Shown here: piece by piece, positions 1 to 8,235 of the stretch
Layout: the number at the start of each line of letters is the position of its first letter
Numbering within the stretch: position 1 is the stretch's first letter
NCBI GenBank assembly: GCA_023229785.1
Contig: JALNYV010000023.1
Coordinates: forward strand, 1 to 38,035
Origin: Candidatus Dojkabacteria bacterium
GTDB lineage: Bacteria > Patescibacteria > Dojkabacteria > SC72
Reading direction: 5' to 3'
DNA: 38,035 bases
Program-made: the position numbers and the translations under genes
The notes under the pieces: generated by a model
The model's database searches: none
What the model was told of the DNA's origin: nothing
Seen by the model: only the letters and a program-made list of their open reading frames with translations

Positions 1-88
1 CCCAAGTAGGTCTATTGTCCTTAAAATATATTTGCTTGATTAAGGCAAATTCAGCAGGGTCTTTATATGTTGGTCTTTTATTTTCCAT
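1..88 (-). CDS. Partial copy of a small hypothetical protein (5' part)
   Basis: This is the N-terminal half of the 53-residue protein that is complete at 37419-37580. The ATG at 86-88 overlaps the last base of the terminase gene, and the frame runs off the window start. The encoded residues are identical to those of the complete copy, because no substitution between the two end copies falls in this stretch. It should not be counted as a separate gene if the genome is circular. Confidence 0.7.
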   Translation of the reverse strand, partial: MENKRPTYKDPAEFALIKQIYFKDNRPTW

Positions 89-543
89 TAGCGTGTTTGT
101 GGGGTTAAGTTTCTAAGTCTACTAAGCATTCTATCAGCTCTCTCAACTTCCATATCACCTGTGTTTCCTTTTACTAGCGAAACTAATCTATAACGAATTG
201 CATCCATCGTATGTTCAAATCCTCCATCGGGTTCATTTAATATTTTACCATTCTTATCAGTGAGCCATAAATAGTTTCTATACTCCTTAATAAGATTAAC
301 ACTTCGCTTTGTCATTGAAATTCTTTGTGCTTGAACAACTGATATTCCGTGAGCAATACTATCTTTACCTTTCTCTGCCCCGCTAATAGTAATTCCATAA
401 CTGGAAATCTCATCAATACTTTTAGGTTCGGCACTATCAGCTATCACTAACGCAGTGTCTCTATTTTTTAAAATATCTGCTATTTGTTTGTTGCTTAATC
501 CTTTTTGATAGCATACTTCATCTAAAATATATCCTCCGTTGTA
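1..543. repeat. Left copy of the 543-base end repeat
   Basis: These bases match 37493-38035 without gaps, so the sequence closes into a circle of about 37,492 bases. By eye I count about 15 substitutions (roughly 3%) between the copies, nearly all silent in the terminase gene. A replicated terminal repeat would normally be identical. The divergence therefore suggests that two strain variants were joined in an assembly. The repeat covers the C-terminal part of the large terminase gene and the 5' part of the small gene that follows it. Confidence 0.93.
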
Positions 544-1287
544 ATAATATATCGCTACGATTGCTGTGGGGTCATTAGTATAACCAAAATCTAATCCATA
601 ACCTTCTAGTCTTGCTTCGTGTGGTATCTCGTCAATTATCTGCCAATCTTTATAAATCTTACCTTCCACTTCGCCCAGCTCTCCGAGTCCATAAACTTTC
701 CACCAACTCTTTCGTTCCTTGCGTTGCTCAAGTGAGTCTACAATCTGTTTATCAAGTGCTTCATTATCTTTGTAAGTGAGAGTAATTTCTTCTACATCAT
801 TACGTTTGTTCTTTACCTCTGTGTAATACCAAAACTCACTACTAGGATTCCAGTCTAAGAATATAAAATCATTTGTTCTTATTTCTAACTGCTCAAAGGC
901 TTCAAAGGTTACGTTGTTCGCCTCGTTAATAAATAATCTATCACGTCTTGCACCTCGTAATTTGTCTCCATTGTCTGTGGAAAAGAATTCTATCTGTGAG
1001 CCTGTTTCAAAAGTGTAAATGCTGTCTGTTTGATTCCATAAAGAGTCTACCCAATACTTCTGTGTCTGCATTATGTTTTTAAAGTCTCTGATTGCACCTC
1101 GTTTTAAGTGTGGAATACTCTCGGAACATACAGAAGTTAAAGTTTTCTGCTTGTCGGTCTGAGCTAGAGCAATCAAATATATCAAGATTGATACTGTCTT
1201 ACTCGCTGAAGAACCTCCAGGGACTGCTCTAATTCTCTTGGCTAGGGACAGTATCTTCTTTGTTGCTGTTGTCTTTTGGTATAACAT
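88..1287 (-). CDS. terL: Terminase large subunit
   Basis: The packaging motor cuts concatemeric DNA and pumps it into the prohead using ATP. The 399 residues show an N-terminal ATPase domain with a P-loop-like segment at 21-33 (VPGGSSASKT) and a Walker B strand with catalytic glutamate at 118-124 (LFINEAN). A C-terminal RNase H-fold nuclease has acidic residues in GLDFGYTND (231-239), VIADSAEPKS (281-290) and HTMDAIRY near the end. The length is normal for short phage terminases. The ATG at 1287 lies inside the upstream gene, a 59-base overlap that suggests coupling to the small subunit. The portal gene follows across the circle junction, as usual. The last 456 bases occur again, slightly diverged, at the window end. 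Confidence 0.95.
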   Translation of the reverse strand: MLYQKTTATKKILSLAKRIRAVPGGSSASKTVSILIYLIALAQTDKQKTLTSVCSESIPHLKRGAIRDFKNIMQTQKYWVDSLWNQTDSIYTFETGSQIEFFSTDNGDKLRGARRDRLFINEANNVTFEAFEQLEIRTNDFIFLDWNPSSEFWYYTEVKNKRNDVEEITLTYKDNEALDKQIVDSLEQRKERKSWWKVYGLGELGEVEGKIYKDWQIIDEIPHEARLEGYGLDFGYTNDPTAIVAIYYYNGGYILDEVCYQKGLSNKQIADILKNRDTALVIADSAEPKSIDEISSYGITISGAEKGKDSIAHGISVVQAQRISMTKRSVNLIKEYRNYLWLTDKNGKILNEPDGGFEHTMDAIRYRLVSLVKGNTGDMEVERADRMLSRLRNLTPQTR

Positions 1288-1558
1288 CTAATATAGGTTG
1301 TGGAACTTCTTTTATATATAAATCTGTTTTAGCTTCTGCTTTACCCTCAGCCATTTCCCATACATCTTTTTTATCCATTCCAGCAAAGTATTCTTCAGCT
1401 TCCTCGTCAGTCATTCCCGCTAAATATCTTTTGGCTCTATCTTTTAAAGAACGTCCTGGGGGTCTACCTAATGGATTTCCGCTTTGCCCTTTCTTGAACT
1501 GCCAGGGCTTAATGGCTTCAACCCTGTTATTACGCTGTTCTTTCAGTTCTTCATCCAT
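1229..1558 (-). CDS. Probable terminase small subunit (DUF5681-like)
   Basis: This 109-residue protein directly precedes and overlaps the large terminase gene. Residues about 19-36 carry the WQFKKGQSGNPLGRPPG signature of the DUF5681-type domain, often found next to phage terminases. A helical, acidic middle (EEAEEYFAG) and a charged tail follow. The assignment to the small terminase role, which recognises the packaging site and regulates the motor, rests on position and that motif. I see no clear helix-turn-helix. The ATG at 1558 is the only good start. Confidence 0.7.
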   Translation of the reverse strand: MDEELKEQRNNRVEAIKPWQFKKGQSGNPLGRPPGRSLKDRAKRYLAGMTDEEAEEYFAGMDKKDVWEMAEGKAEAKTDLYIKEVPQPILDVIPKDNSNKEDTVPSQEN

Positions 1559-1562
1559 ATAA

Positions 1563-1694
1563 TTACTTCTTTAATTTCTCTATTATTTCTACTAATGTAT
1601 CAGGTATAGTTTTAAACTTCTCTATTATCTCTCTTGCTTCTTTAAGGGTTAGTATTTCCTTATTTACTAATATGCCGAGCATTACTTTTAACAT
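1563..1694 (-). CDS. Small hypothetical protein, 43 aa
   Basis: The frame encodes an amphipathic, helix-rich 43-residue peptide (MLKVMLGILVNKEILTLKEA at the N-terminus, then IIEKFKTIPDTLVEIIEKLKK). The ATG at 1692-1694 overlaps the end of the next upstream gene by 7 bases. A GGTAAAG stretch lies just before it. The gene ends 4 bases before the small terminase start. The overlaps on both sides are the main evidence that it is real. No family is recognised. Confidence 0.55.
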   Translation of the reverse strand: MLKVMLGILVNKEILTLKEAREIIEKFKTIPDTLVEIIEKLKK

Positions 1695-1816
1695 TTCTTT
1701 ACCTTTTTTAATAAATGTTTGAACTGGTCTATCTTATAATAATTCTTCTCCTTTATGGATTGTCTTATCAAATCCTTTATCCTTTTTATTCTGTCTCTTT
1801 TATCTTGAAGTGTCAT
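1688..1816 (-). CDS. Small basic hypothetical protein, 42 aa
   Basis: The 42 residues are lysine- and arginine-rich and probably one long helix (MTLQDKRDRIKRIKDLIRQ...). The ATG at 1814-1816 forms an ATGA overlap with the stop of the HNH gene upstream, and its 3' end overlaps the next small gene by 7 bases. This chain of overlaps, typical of coupled phage genes, supports it. The charge suggests nucleic-acid binding, which is only inference. Confidence 0.55.
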   Translation of the reverse strand: MTLQDKRDRIKRIKDLIRQSIKEKNYYKIDQFKHLLKKVKKC

Positions 1817-2304
1817 TTTAATGTTTTTGGTCTCCCCCACGTTTCTGTAGTCATGTGGCATTGGCGACAGAGGGTTCTTCCATTATTTATATCCCACAAT
1901 TCTTCGCATTTCAAAGCGTTCTCTATGTCAGTAATCTTATATTCCCTAAGTATAACATAAAATGGTTTAATATGGTCTGCATTAAGTTCTACTGCCTTAC
2001 CATTCCCACTTTTAGCTCCACACCAGACGCAAGTAAAGTTATCCTTTGTAAATACATCTGCACGCCATTGAATATACCTTGTGCAAGTCCTCAAGAACTT
2101 CATTATCGGTGTAATGCCACCCTTCCATAAATTTGATAGAGCTCCTGGATTCGGGCAAATAGAACCTTTCTTTTTCATCCTTATCCTTTCAATCGTTTCA
2201 GGTTTATGTTTATCTCCTTTAACAAAACCCGCAGTCTTTTTACGCCCCTTTTTAAATCTAGTTTCAAATCCTCCATATGCGGGATGTCCTTTAGGTGCTG
2301 ACAT
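1813..2304 (-). CDS. HNH homing-type endonuclease
   Basis: This 163-residue protein has a C-terminal HNH nuclease domain: a zinc knuckle C92-x2-C95 (CVWC), the ADHIKP motif near 109-114, and NNGRTLCRQCH at about 140-150 that supplies the second zinc pair. The N-terminal 60 residues are basic and resemble the DNA-binding lead of free-standing phage homing nucleases. It lies between a glycosyltransferase-like gene and the terminase cluster. Such genes often spread as mobile elements, but those next to terminases can also assist packaging. Which applies here cannot be told from sequence. Confidence 0.85.
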   Translation of the reverse strand: MSAPKGHPAYGGFETRFKKGRKKTAGFVKGDKHKPETIERIRMKKKGSICPNPGALSNLWKGGITPIMKFLRTCTRYIQWRADVFTKDNFTCVWCGAKSGNGKAVELNADHIKPFYVILREYKITDIENALKCEELWDINNGRTLCRQCHMTTETWGRPKTLK

Positions 2305-2311
2305 ATAAATA

Positions 2312-2953
2312 TTATAGCATATTTTTACGTTGTAATTCTTCCATCAGTTCTTTATGTTGCTCCGCAGAGACATAGGCAGTTCCCTTCCACTTGATAAGAT
2401 ATTGATTTTCAAGTCTCATACGTTTCATTCCGTGTATCATTTCCCATTGAAGTGAATGAACTGGCAGGTCAGGCTCCATCTCTGTGTATTTAAAACCATC
2501 TAGCCACTTTGTCTCTAACATTATCGCTGTAACCTTATCGTGGACTCTTGGAAGATTTGGTAGCTCTTTTGTTACGAACTTTCCCATATAATGAAAGTTT
2601 CCTTTGGTCAAAACTACATTCCCTTCTATGGCGAACAGTTTATCAAATAACGTAATGTCCTTTATTAGGGTTGTGTCCATTATGTGAACAAACTCACTAA
2701 ATGTTTCCTTGCCTCTCTGTATCACACCAATTTCCCAACCATTCCAAGTATTTATTGCCAAACTACACCAATCTTTATGCAATCTATTTTCTTTTAAAAA
2801 TTCTGCAATAATATTATTTGGATTAAATCCTCCATTGGAAACTATGAGAACATTATACTTTATCTTCTTTATTGAATCAAGTAGCGGTCGCAAGAAGTCC
2901 TTTGTATATTCACTCGTGCCGATAACTACACCACGTTTTGTGTCTTTAACCAT
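2312..2953 (-). CDS. Putative GT-A-like glycosyltransferase
   Basis: From the ATG at 2953 the protein has 213 residues. Its N-terminus (VVIGTSEYTKDFLRPLLDSI, then VLIVSNGG) resembles the nucleotide-sugar-binding start of GT-A-fold glycosyltransferases. A later segment FVHIMDTTLIKDITLFDKLF resembles the F-L-x-D stretch of small phage glycosyltransferase-like proteins. There is no clean DxD motif, so the role is tentative. A TTG 24 bases upstream would extend it, but its purine-rich stretch is too close to be a good ribosome site. The ATG overlaps the upstream methyltransferase by 8 bases. Confidence 0.6.
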   Translation of the reverse strand: MVKDTKRGVVIGTSEYTKDFLRPLLDSIKKIKYNVLIVSNGGFNPNNIIAEFLKENRLHKDWCSLAINTWNGWEIGVIQRGKETFSEFVHIMDTTLIKDITLFDKLFAIEGNVVLTKGNFHYMGKFVTKELPNLPRVHDKVTAIMLETKWLDGFKYTEMEPDLPVHSLQWEMIHGMKRMRLENQYLIKWKGTAYVSAEQHKELMEELQRKNML

Positions 2954-3716
2954 AAACAATTTTATGGGGTAATCCAACTCTTCTAATCATCTTGTAAGTT
3001 CCGTAATCTTCTACTTTCTTTAGGGCTTCGCTAATATCTTTTCTGGTGGCAAAGCAATCTCCGTGCGTTGTTAGCTTTCGGTTTATGTAAATATCGTGAG
3101 TGTCCTTTAGAGCTTCTCGGATTATTTCCCTATCTATGTCTCCGTGCCATTCACCTCTAAAGTGTTTAACTAGGTGCATATATGGTTTGAATGCTGTGAG
3201 TATCTGTCCTTCCATTCCTTCAGTGTCAATCTTAAGCAAATCTATCTGAGGAAATTCATATCTATCTATCAGGTCTTTTAGGGTGGATGCTGGTACTGTA
3301 ATTTTATGGTCTAACTTTGAACCCATCTTTTCAAACAAGTCCCAACGAAAATTACCCTCAACATGCCCATTACCTTCCCATTTACATACATTGAACGTAA
3401 CTTCTTTTCTATCATCTCCTATGATAGCTTCTTCTACATAAGTTAGTTTGTTTCCTGTGTTTATTTTAGCCGCTCCTAGTAATTCAGGTTCAGGTTCACA
3501 TACAAGTATCTTTGCTTCAGGAAAGAACTTATGAAACTGATAAGAAGCTGTGCCGACATTTGCTCCTATATCCACTATGTATTTTATGTCCTTATCAAAA
3601 TCAAACAATTCATTAACTTTGTATTCATCTTCTTCAACGACTGCTGTGTAGTGAGCTTTGGTAGTTAGTTCTAGTTTGTCGGTGTATTCAAAATCTTTGT
3701 TTTCTTCTAATTTCAT
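2946..3716 (-). CDS. FkbM-family SAM-dependent methyltransferase
   Basis: The 256-residue protein has the class I methyltransferase SAM site VDIGANVGTAS (48-58), followed by an acidic strand end (CEPEPE, 73-78). The FkbM hallmark IDLLKIDTEGMEG lies at 158-170. FkbM-type enzymes usually O-methylate sugars or polyketides. Set among glycosyltransferase genes, this one probably caps a glycan. The start ATG lies one base from the neighbouring glycosyltransferase stop. The sugar acceptor cannot be inferred. Confidence 0.85.
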   Translation of the reverse strand: MKLEENKDFEYTDKLELTTKAHYTAVVEEDEYKVNELFDFDKDIKYIVDIGANVGTASYQFHKFFPEAKILVCEPEPELLGAAKINTGNKLTYVEEAIIGDDRKEVTFNVCKWEGNGHVEGNFRWDLFEKMGSKLDHKITVPASTLKDLIDRYEFPQIDLLKIDTEGMEGQILTAFKPYMHLVKHFRGEWHGDIDREIIREALKDTHDIYINRKLTTHGDCFATRKDISEALKKVEDYGTYKMIRRVGLPHKIVYG

Positions 3717-3717
3717 T

Positions 3718-4608
3718 TTAATAGGTTATAGCCTCATAAAATTTTAAGTGTGTATCTCCTGTTGCTTCAAGGTAAGGACGTTGGGTATGATAACTATAGT
3801 GAACCATTAAAGCATCTCCGCAAAGAAAGTTAGGTCGCTGTAATGCTTCAGCAATCTGATAAGCCAATTGTGGTTCTTCAATATAGCCAGGACTTACTTT
3901 GTCTTTACCCCACCACGCAATGCAACAAATAGAAAATCGTTCGTAATCACTTAACACTCGGCTCGGTGCGTAGTAAGCACTCAATGTTCCTTCTTGGTAA
4001 CGTCGCTTAAAAGTTTGATGAATGTGGTCGATTAGTCTACCATCAGAGTAGTTAAAGGCATCCAAATAAGCGTAATCTGGGTCAGCTTTTGTGTATCGTT
4101 TAACCTTGCCTGCTTCTTCACTCAAAGCTCCGTTCTCTTGATGCCAAGAAGTCCAAATCGTGCTGTTGATTATGTTCGGATAGATTACAAACGCATCGGG
4201 ATTGTCTATTCTCGCTTGGCATATCTTTAGAATTGCGTCATCTGCCGCCCAAACTATATCGTCATCAAATCTTATGTAAATTGTGTCATCATCGTGAGTG
4301 TTGGCAAAGAATAGGTGGGTTTGTAAAGCGTTGTAACTATACATATTTCCTAAGTTTATTCCCTTGTAAACAGAGGTTTCTATGGGTTCGCCTATTCTAT
4401 AAATCTTTACTTGGGGGTGTTCTCGTTCCATTGACTCAAGGTAAAAAATATCTGCGGGGTTAGTGGTATTTTGCCAAAGTTGCCACGCATCGACCAATTT
4501 TTCAGTCATCTTTCTATAAATATGTTTTTTGAAAATGCTTAAATATTTCTGCCTTCCCGCTGGCGTACAAATTACAACCTTAAAAGTCTGACCCTTATAT
4601 GTAATCAT
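3718..4608 (-). CDS. Glycosyltransferase (GT-A fold)
   Basis: This 296-residue protein begins with a beta strand typical of nucleotide-sugar binding (FKVVICTPAGR, 9-19) and carries IRFDDDIVW at 112-120, a DxD-type metal and sugar-nucleotide site. A C-terminal aromatic region (CCIAWWGKDKV) may form the acceptor pocket. It sits between an HNH gene, whose stop it overlaps by ATGA at its start, and the FkbM methyltransferase. The two probably act on the same glycan. Donor and acceptor are unknown. Confidence 0.78.
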   Translation of the reverse strand: MITYKGQTFKVVICTPAGRQKYLSIFKKHIYRKMTEKLVDAWQLWQNTTNPADIFYLESMEREHPQVKIYRIGEPIETSVYKGINLGNMYSYNALQTHLFFANTHDDDTIYIRFDDDIVWAADDAILKICQARIDNPDAFVIYPNIINSTIWTSWHQENGALSEEAGKVKRYTKADPDYAYLDAFNYSDGRLIDHIHQTFKRRYQEGTLSAYYAPSRVLSDYERFSICCIAWWGKDKVSPGYIEEPQLAYQIAEALQRPNFLCGDALMVHYSYHTQRPYLEATGDTHLKFYEAITY

Positions 4609-5255
4609 CGTGTATTAAAATAATTAGTCCAATAATCTCTCTTCCCGTTTGTCTTTGTGTGGCAACTTCTACATAAAGTAATTAAATTAGTCGGGTTGCA
4701 ATTTAACTTATTGTAGTCAATATGGTGAACTGAAAGTGCTTCATCTCCCTGTGGCAATGTGCATAGCTGGCAAATATATTTATCTCTTTCACGAATACTT
4801 CTCTTTAAAGTGTTATTCCAATCAACTGAATAAGGCTCAAAAGATTTTCCGCCTTTCCAATTAGAAGCTTTCTCACCTACTCGTTGGCTAGACTTTACAC
4901 TTAACTTCTTTTTATGTTCATCCGAGAGATGTTTGCCTAACCAGTATCTTGTAGGATTTTTTAGTCTTGATTGACTGATTTTTCTTTTCCTTTCTTCGGT
5001 GTATTTTTTACCTACGTTCCATTTATTGCCCTTACTTCTTTCACCCATTTTTCTTTTTGACTCCTCTGTATGTTTCTTTCCTAAATTAGCAAGTCTTATT
5101 TTCTCTTTTGTTTCAGTACTATGTTTTCTACCAACTTGAGCTTTACGCATATTTTCAATGGCTTCTTTTGAAGGTTTTTTACCTTTTTTCATCTCACTCA
5201 ACTTTCTTTTTGTTTCTTCGGAGTGTTTGAATTCTCCTTTTTTAAATCCTCTCAT
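4605..5255 (-). CDS. HNH homing endonuclease with NUMOD3 repeats
   Basis: The 216 residues fall into two parts. The N-terminal half carries about six copies of a short NUMOD3-type DNA-binding motif (for example HSEETKRKLSE, HSTETKEKIRL, HTEESKRKMGE, YTEERKRKISQ, LSDEHKKKLSV). The C-terminal HNH nuclease shows YICQLC, LSVHHIDYNK and NLITLCRSCH. This is the classic layout of free-standing phage homing endonucleases. It is inserted within the sugar-modification block and is probably a selfish element. The next gene overlaps its stop by ATGA. Confidence 0.9.
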   Translation of the reverse strand: MRGFKKGEFKHSEETKRKLSEMKKGKKPSKEAIENMRKAQVGRKHSTETKEKIRLANLGKKHTEESKRKMGERSKGNKWNVGKKYTEERKRKISQSRLKNPTRYWLGKHLSDEHKKKLSVKSSQRVGEKASNWKGGKSFEPYSVDWNNTLKRSIRERDKYICQLCTLPQGDEALSVHHIDYNKLNCNPTNLITLCRSCHTKTNGKRDYWTNYFNTR

Positions 5256-5262
5256 ATAGATA

Positions 5263-5508
5263 TTATAACATTTTTTTATTTACAAATTTTTGCATATCAT
5301 CAATTTCCTCAATTATTCCCTTTCCAAGTTCCCTACCTTTAATTTCTTTACGATTATTAAAAACAAAACCAATGTTTATTCCCCACTTCATCTCAAAAAA
5401 TAATAAGTCCTCACATAACTTTCTGTAATCGTCAAGAAGTTCTTTATTCTCTTTAACCCACTTCTCTGTTTCCTTTTGGAGTAAAAATTGTTTTATGTCT
5501 TTTTTCAT
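5263..5508 (-). CDS. Hypothetical protein, 81 aa
   Basis: A charged, mostly helical protein rich in lysine and glutamate (KWVKENKELLDDYRKLCEDL), with a short hydrophobic middle (WGINIGFVF). No domain is recognised. Its start overlaps the stop of the upstream methyltransferase (ATGA) and it precedes the NUMOD3 HNH gene by 7 bases. It is probably co-translated with the methyltransferase. Confidence 0.6.
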   Translation of the reverse strand: MKKDIKQFLLQKETEKWVKENKELLDDYRKLCEDLLFFEMKWGINIGFVFNNRKEIKGRELGKGIIEEIDDMQKFVNKKML

Positions 5509-6230
5509 TTTCTTTTATAATCAAATTCTCCTACTTTAATAAATTGTTCACTCTCTATGTCTTGGGGTTTCATCCACGGAGCTGTTGCACCATATTTCAA
5601 TTCAAGTGGAGTAAACTTGCGAGCGATAGACAGTCCGCAACGATAAGGGAAACTAGAATTATGCACATCAGTGTTTGTGTGTAGGTTTATTATATCATAT
5701 CCCATCTCTTTAAAGTCGTTTACCAACTGCCGTTCTGGTGGACAGAACACCCAACCCCCCTCAACCTCGTAAGATATGTTTGGATAACCTAAAGCCATTT
5801 CATTTGGCAAAAGATTAGTGTCGTGGAAAGCTAGTATGGTTTTATCTGTAATAATGCCTGCTTTCTTTAGAGTTTGAAAGGCACAGAGTTCTGCTTCGTA
5901 GGCGTGGCAATCAAAGAATAAAAGGTCAATCGGTTCGTTGCCAAAATCTTCAGGAGTTACATCTGCAACATTTTTAGTAATGACTTTGTGATTATTGCCT
6001 TGTATTGGAGTTATACCTTCAACACCCCAGTCCACAGTATAGACAGTGCCTTCGTCTATTGCTTCGCAAAAGTTTTTAGCACTATAACCCCAAACCCCAC
6101 CAAACTCTACAATTCTTTTAATGCGAGTTACTCTTATCAAAGCAAAGAATAACAACGCTTCATCGTCTTGGATAGCACCAGGAGTGCTTTGACTTTCATC
6201 TTGTGTTAAATGTTTTAGATTATAGTTCAT
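5505..6230 (-). CDS. Class I SAM-dependent methyltransferase (Methyltransf_24-like)
   Basis: The 241-residue protein has a glycine-rich SAM site RIVEFGGVWGYSAKNF near residue 40, an acidic strand TVYTVDWG, and IDLLFFDCHAYEAE with ILAFHDTN downstream. This is the pattern of Methyltransf_24 enzymes, which often methylate sugars. It directly follows the mutase-like gene, overlapping it by 4 bases, so both probably act in one glycan pathway. The substrate is unknown. Confidence 0.75.
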   Translation of the reverse strand: MNYNLKHLTQDESQSTPGAIQDDEALLFFALIRVTRIKRIVEFGGVWGYSAKNFCEAIDEGTVYTVDWGVEGITPIQGNNHKVITKNVADVTPEDFGNEPIDLLFFDCHAYEAELCAFQTLKKAGIITDKTILAFHDTNLLPNEMALGYPNISYEVEGGWVFCPPERQLVNDFKEMGYDIINLHTNTDVHNSSFPYRCGLSIARKFTPLELKYGATAPWMKPQDIESEQFIKVGEFDYKRK

Positions 6231-7177
6231 ACTCGCTGACTTTGGTCAGCTAAATCCATTAACTCTTTTACTAATTTATACCATTGAGTTCTTTTATTTA
6301 CAAAGTCCGTATACCATTGTTCGTTATGGCAAAAATCATCACACGCTTCGTCAGAAGCGTGGCTACAACGACATTCGTCATAATTTAATTTCCAATATTC
6401 TTCGTTTTTTCTTATGCCCACTGCTTCCTTTGCAAGACTCGTAAATACATTGGAAGCTCTCAAGTGGTTTACTCTTGCATAGCCTGAAACAATAGCCCAA
6501 TTTAGTTTTGCAAATTCTTTTATAACCTCAAGTCCCATCCAAATATCGTCAAAGCGTTCTGCACCCTTGTACTGTCCTACTGGAGCAAAGTAAATGTACG
6601 GTAGTGCTTCACGTCTAAACATGACATTCATCCCACAAATAGGAGCAAAGATTCCTTTTGGTATTATACCTTTGTAGTATTCTGGCTTGAAATCTTTTGG
6701 CATTAAGAGTTGTGTTGGTGCATCCCAGTCAGGTGTATTTTCCCAAACTCCGTGAGATAACATTACAGGGGCTTCTTCTCTAACTCCATAAGGGAAACCT
6801 CTCATAAAAGCATTGATTGCGGTTGAAATCCACGAGATAGGTACTTTACGATTAAGTTGGTCTATGTGGTCTTGAATAGGGTCGCCTATTGGAAAACAAT
6901 CGTCATCAGTTGTAAAAATATATTCTACGTCTGGTAAGTGTTTTGCTACATAAAGAAAACCTAACTGTCTAACTCCAGCACATTTATTACTCACTAAATC
7001 ACTTTGCAAATCTTTCTTTTCTCCATTATGAATTACTTGGGGTGTATCACCTGTGTCATCAATTACAATAAGTTCTACTTGGTGCTTATCAAATAAGGAT
7101 TTCCATGCTTCCTTAAAAGCTGGCATTGATTCTTTCATTCTTATGGTTGGCACAACTATGGCAATTTTTCCTTTCAT
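6227..7177 (-). CDS. Reversibly glycosylated polypeptide / UDP-arabinopyranose mutase family protein
   Basis: From the ATG at 7177 the protein has 316 residues and matches, motif by motif, the RGP family known mainly from plants. It has VVPTIR at 8-13, TDDDCFP at 90-96 (DxD metal site), RGFPYGVR at 126-133, DWDAPTQ at 150-156, CGMNVMFRRE at 181-190 and ERFDDIWMG at 207-215. In plants these enzymes interconvert UDP-arabinopyranose and UDP-arabinofuranose, with an arginine becoming glycosylated. The phage protein may do a similar mutase step or act as a glycosyltransferase. Starts upstream to 7225 are possible; 7177 was chosen because family members begin just before VVPTIR. Confidence 0.83.
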   Translation of the reverse strand: MKGKIAIVVPTIRMKESMPAFKEAWKSLFDKHQVELIVIDDTGDTPQVIHNGEKKDLQSDLVSNKCAGVRQLGFLYVAKHLPDVEYIFTTDDDCFPIGDPIQDHIDQLNRKVPISWISTAINAFMRGFPYGVREEAPVMLSHGVWENTPDWDAPTQLLMPKDFKPEYYKGIIPKGIFAPICGMNVMFRREALPYIYFAPVGQYKGAERFDDIWMGLEVIKEFAKLNWAIVSGYARVNHLRASNVFTSLAKEAVGIRKNEEYWKLNYDECRCSHASDEACDDFCHNEQWYTDFVNKRTQWYKLVKELMDLADQSQRV

Positions 7178-7215
7178 AAGTAATTCTCTACAATAATCGT
7201 GATAAAAGGTGCAAC

Positions 7216-8235
7216 TCATAACCACTTTGGATTAGCGATTGTCCATTCAATCGTCTTTTTAAGACTATCTTCAAACGTTATAGGATAGTGAAAACCTGCA
7301 TTCTTTATTTTACTTCCATCAAGACGATATGCCAAATCGTGACCAGGTCGGCTGGAATGGAAACTTATCAATTCTACTTTAGCTTCTTTGCCCATTAACT
7401 TTCCAATAAGTCTAGCAAAATCATCGTTTGCAATTTCGGCATCTCCTACAATGTTCCAACAACCTTTTGAGGCATCTACTTTGTCTAGTTTCTCGTCTGT
7501 CTTTAGAAGAATAAACTCTAATGCTTGGGCGATATTTCGTGCGTGCAAGTAGTATCTTGTTCCTGATTTTGTTAGGTCATCATTAGCGTGTATCTGTATA
7601 ATCTCATTATTTAAAATCTTTCTTATACATATAGGCACAAACTTTTCAGGATGCTGACGCTCACCGATTATGTTCATTGAGTTGGTAATGTTTATTGGCA
7701 CTCCATAAGTATTGGAATAAGCCCTACAAATTGATTCCTGACAGTCCTTAGAAGCGGAATAAGGATTGCCTGCATTGTGTCGGTCGCCTTCTTTGTAAGC
7801 TATTCCATCTTCGGCTGTTCCGTATGCTTCATCAGTAGAGAATTGAATAAACTTTTTAAAATTACTACCTTTTAATTCCCTTGCCCACTCCAGCATATTT
7901 AAAACTAATTTCACATTGTTCATTATAAAACTTACAGGGTCAGTAATACTTCGGTCAACGTGGCTTTCTGAAGCTAGATTTAGAATATAGTCTGGTGTGC
8001 CAACTTCTTGCTTAACTCCTTCAGAAAGGGGTTGTTGTAAGTCAACTGCAAACATTTTTATTCTTGTTTCGTTAAAAACTTCTATATCTCGTATTCTATC
8101 TAGCCCACTGGAAGCATAGGTTAGTTTATCCAAAACAATAATATCCCAGTCTGTATTCTTTAAAAAGTGTTCAATCACGTGATGACCAACAAATCCTGCC
8201 GCTCCTGTGATAACTAATTTTGTTTTATTTTTCAT
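7216..8235 (-). CDS. dTDP-glucose 4,6-dehydratase-like NAD-dependent sugar dehydratase
   Basis: This 339-residue extended short-chain dehydrogenase has the NAD-binding GAAGFVGHH (11-19), the family segment SESHVDRS (89-96), the catalytic STDEAYG (133-139, with the Asp-Glu pair of RmlB enzymes), YSASK (159-163) and RPGHDLAYR near residue 300. RmlB converts dTDP-glucose to dTDP-4-keto-6-deoxyglucose, a precursor of deoxysugars. Other nucleotide sugars are possible. The ATG at 8235 overlaps the HAD gene by 11 bases; an ATG at 8256 is an alternative start. No RmlA, RmlC or RmlD follows, so the product must enter host or other phage pathways. Confidence 0.88.
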   Translation of the reverse strand: MKNKTKLVITGAAGFVGHHVIEHFLKNTDWDIIVLDKLTYASSGLDRIRDIEVFNETRIKMFAVDLQQPLSEGVKQEVGTPDYILNLASESHVDRSITDPVSFIMNNVKLVLNMLEWARELKGSNFKKFIQFSTDEAYGTAEDGIAYKEGDRHNAGNPYSASKDCQESICRAYSNTYGVPINITNSMNIIGERQHPEKFVPICIRKILNNEIIQIHANDDLTKSGTRYYLHARNIAQALEFILLKTDEKLDKVDASKGCWNIVGDAEIANDDFARLIGKLMGKEAKVELISFHSSRPGHDLAYRLDGSKIKNAGFHYPITFEDSLKKTIEWTIANPKWL

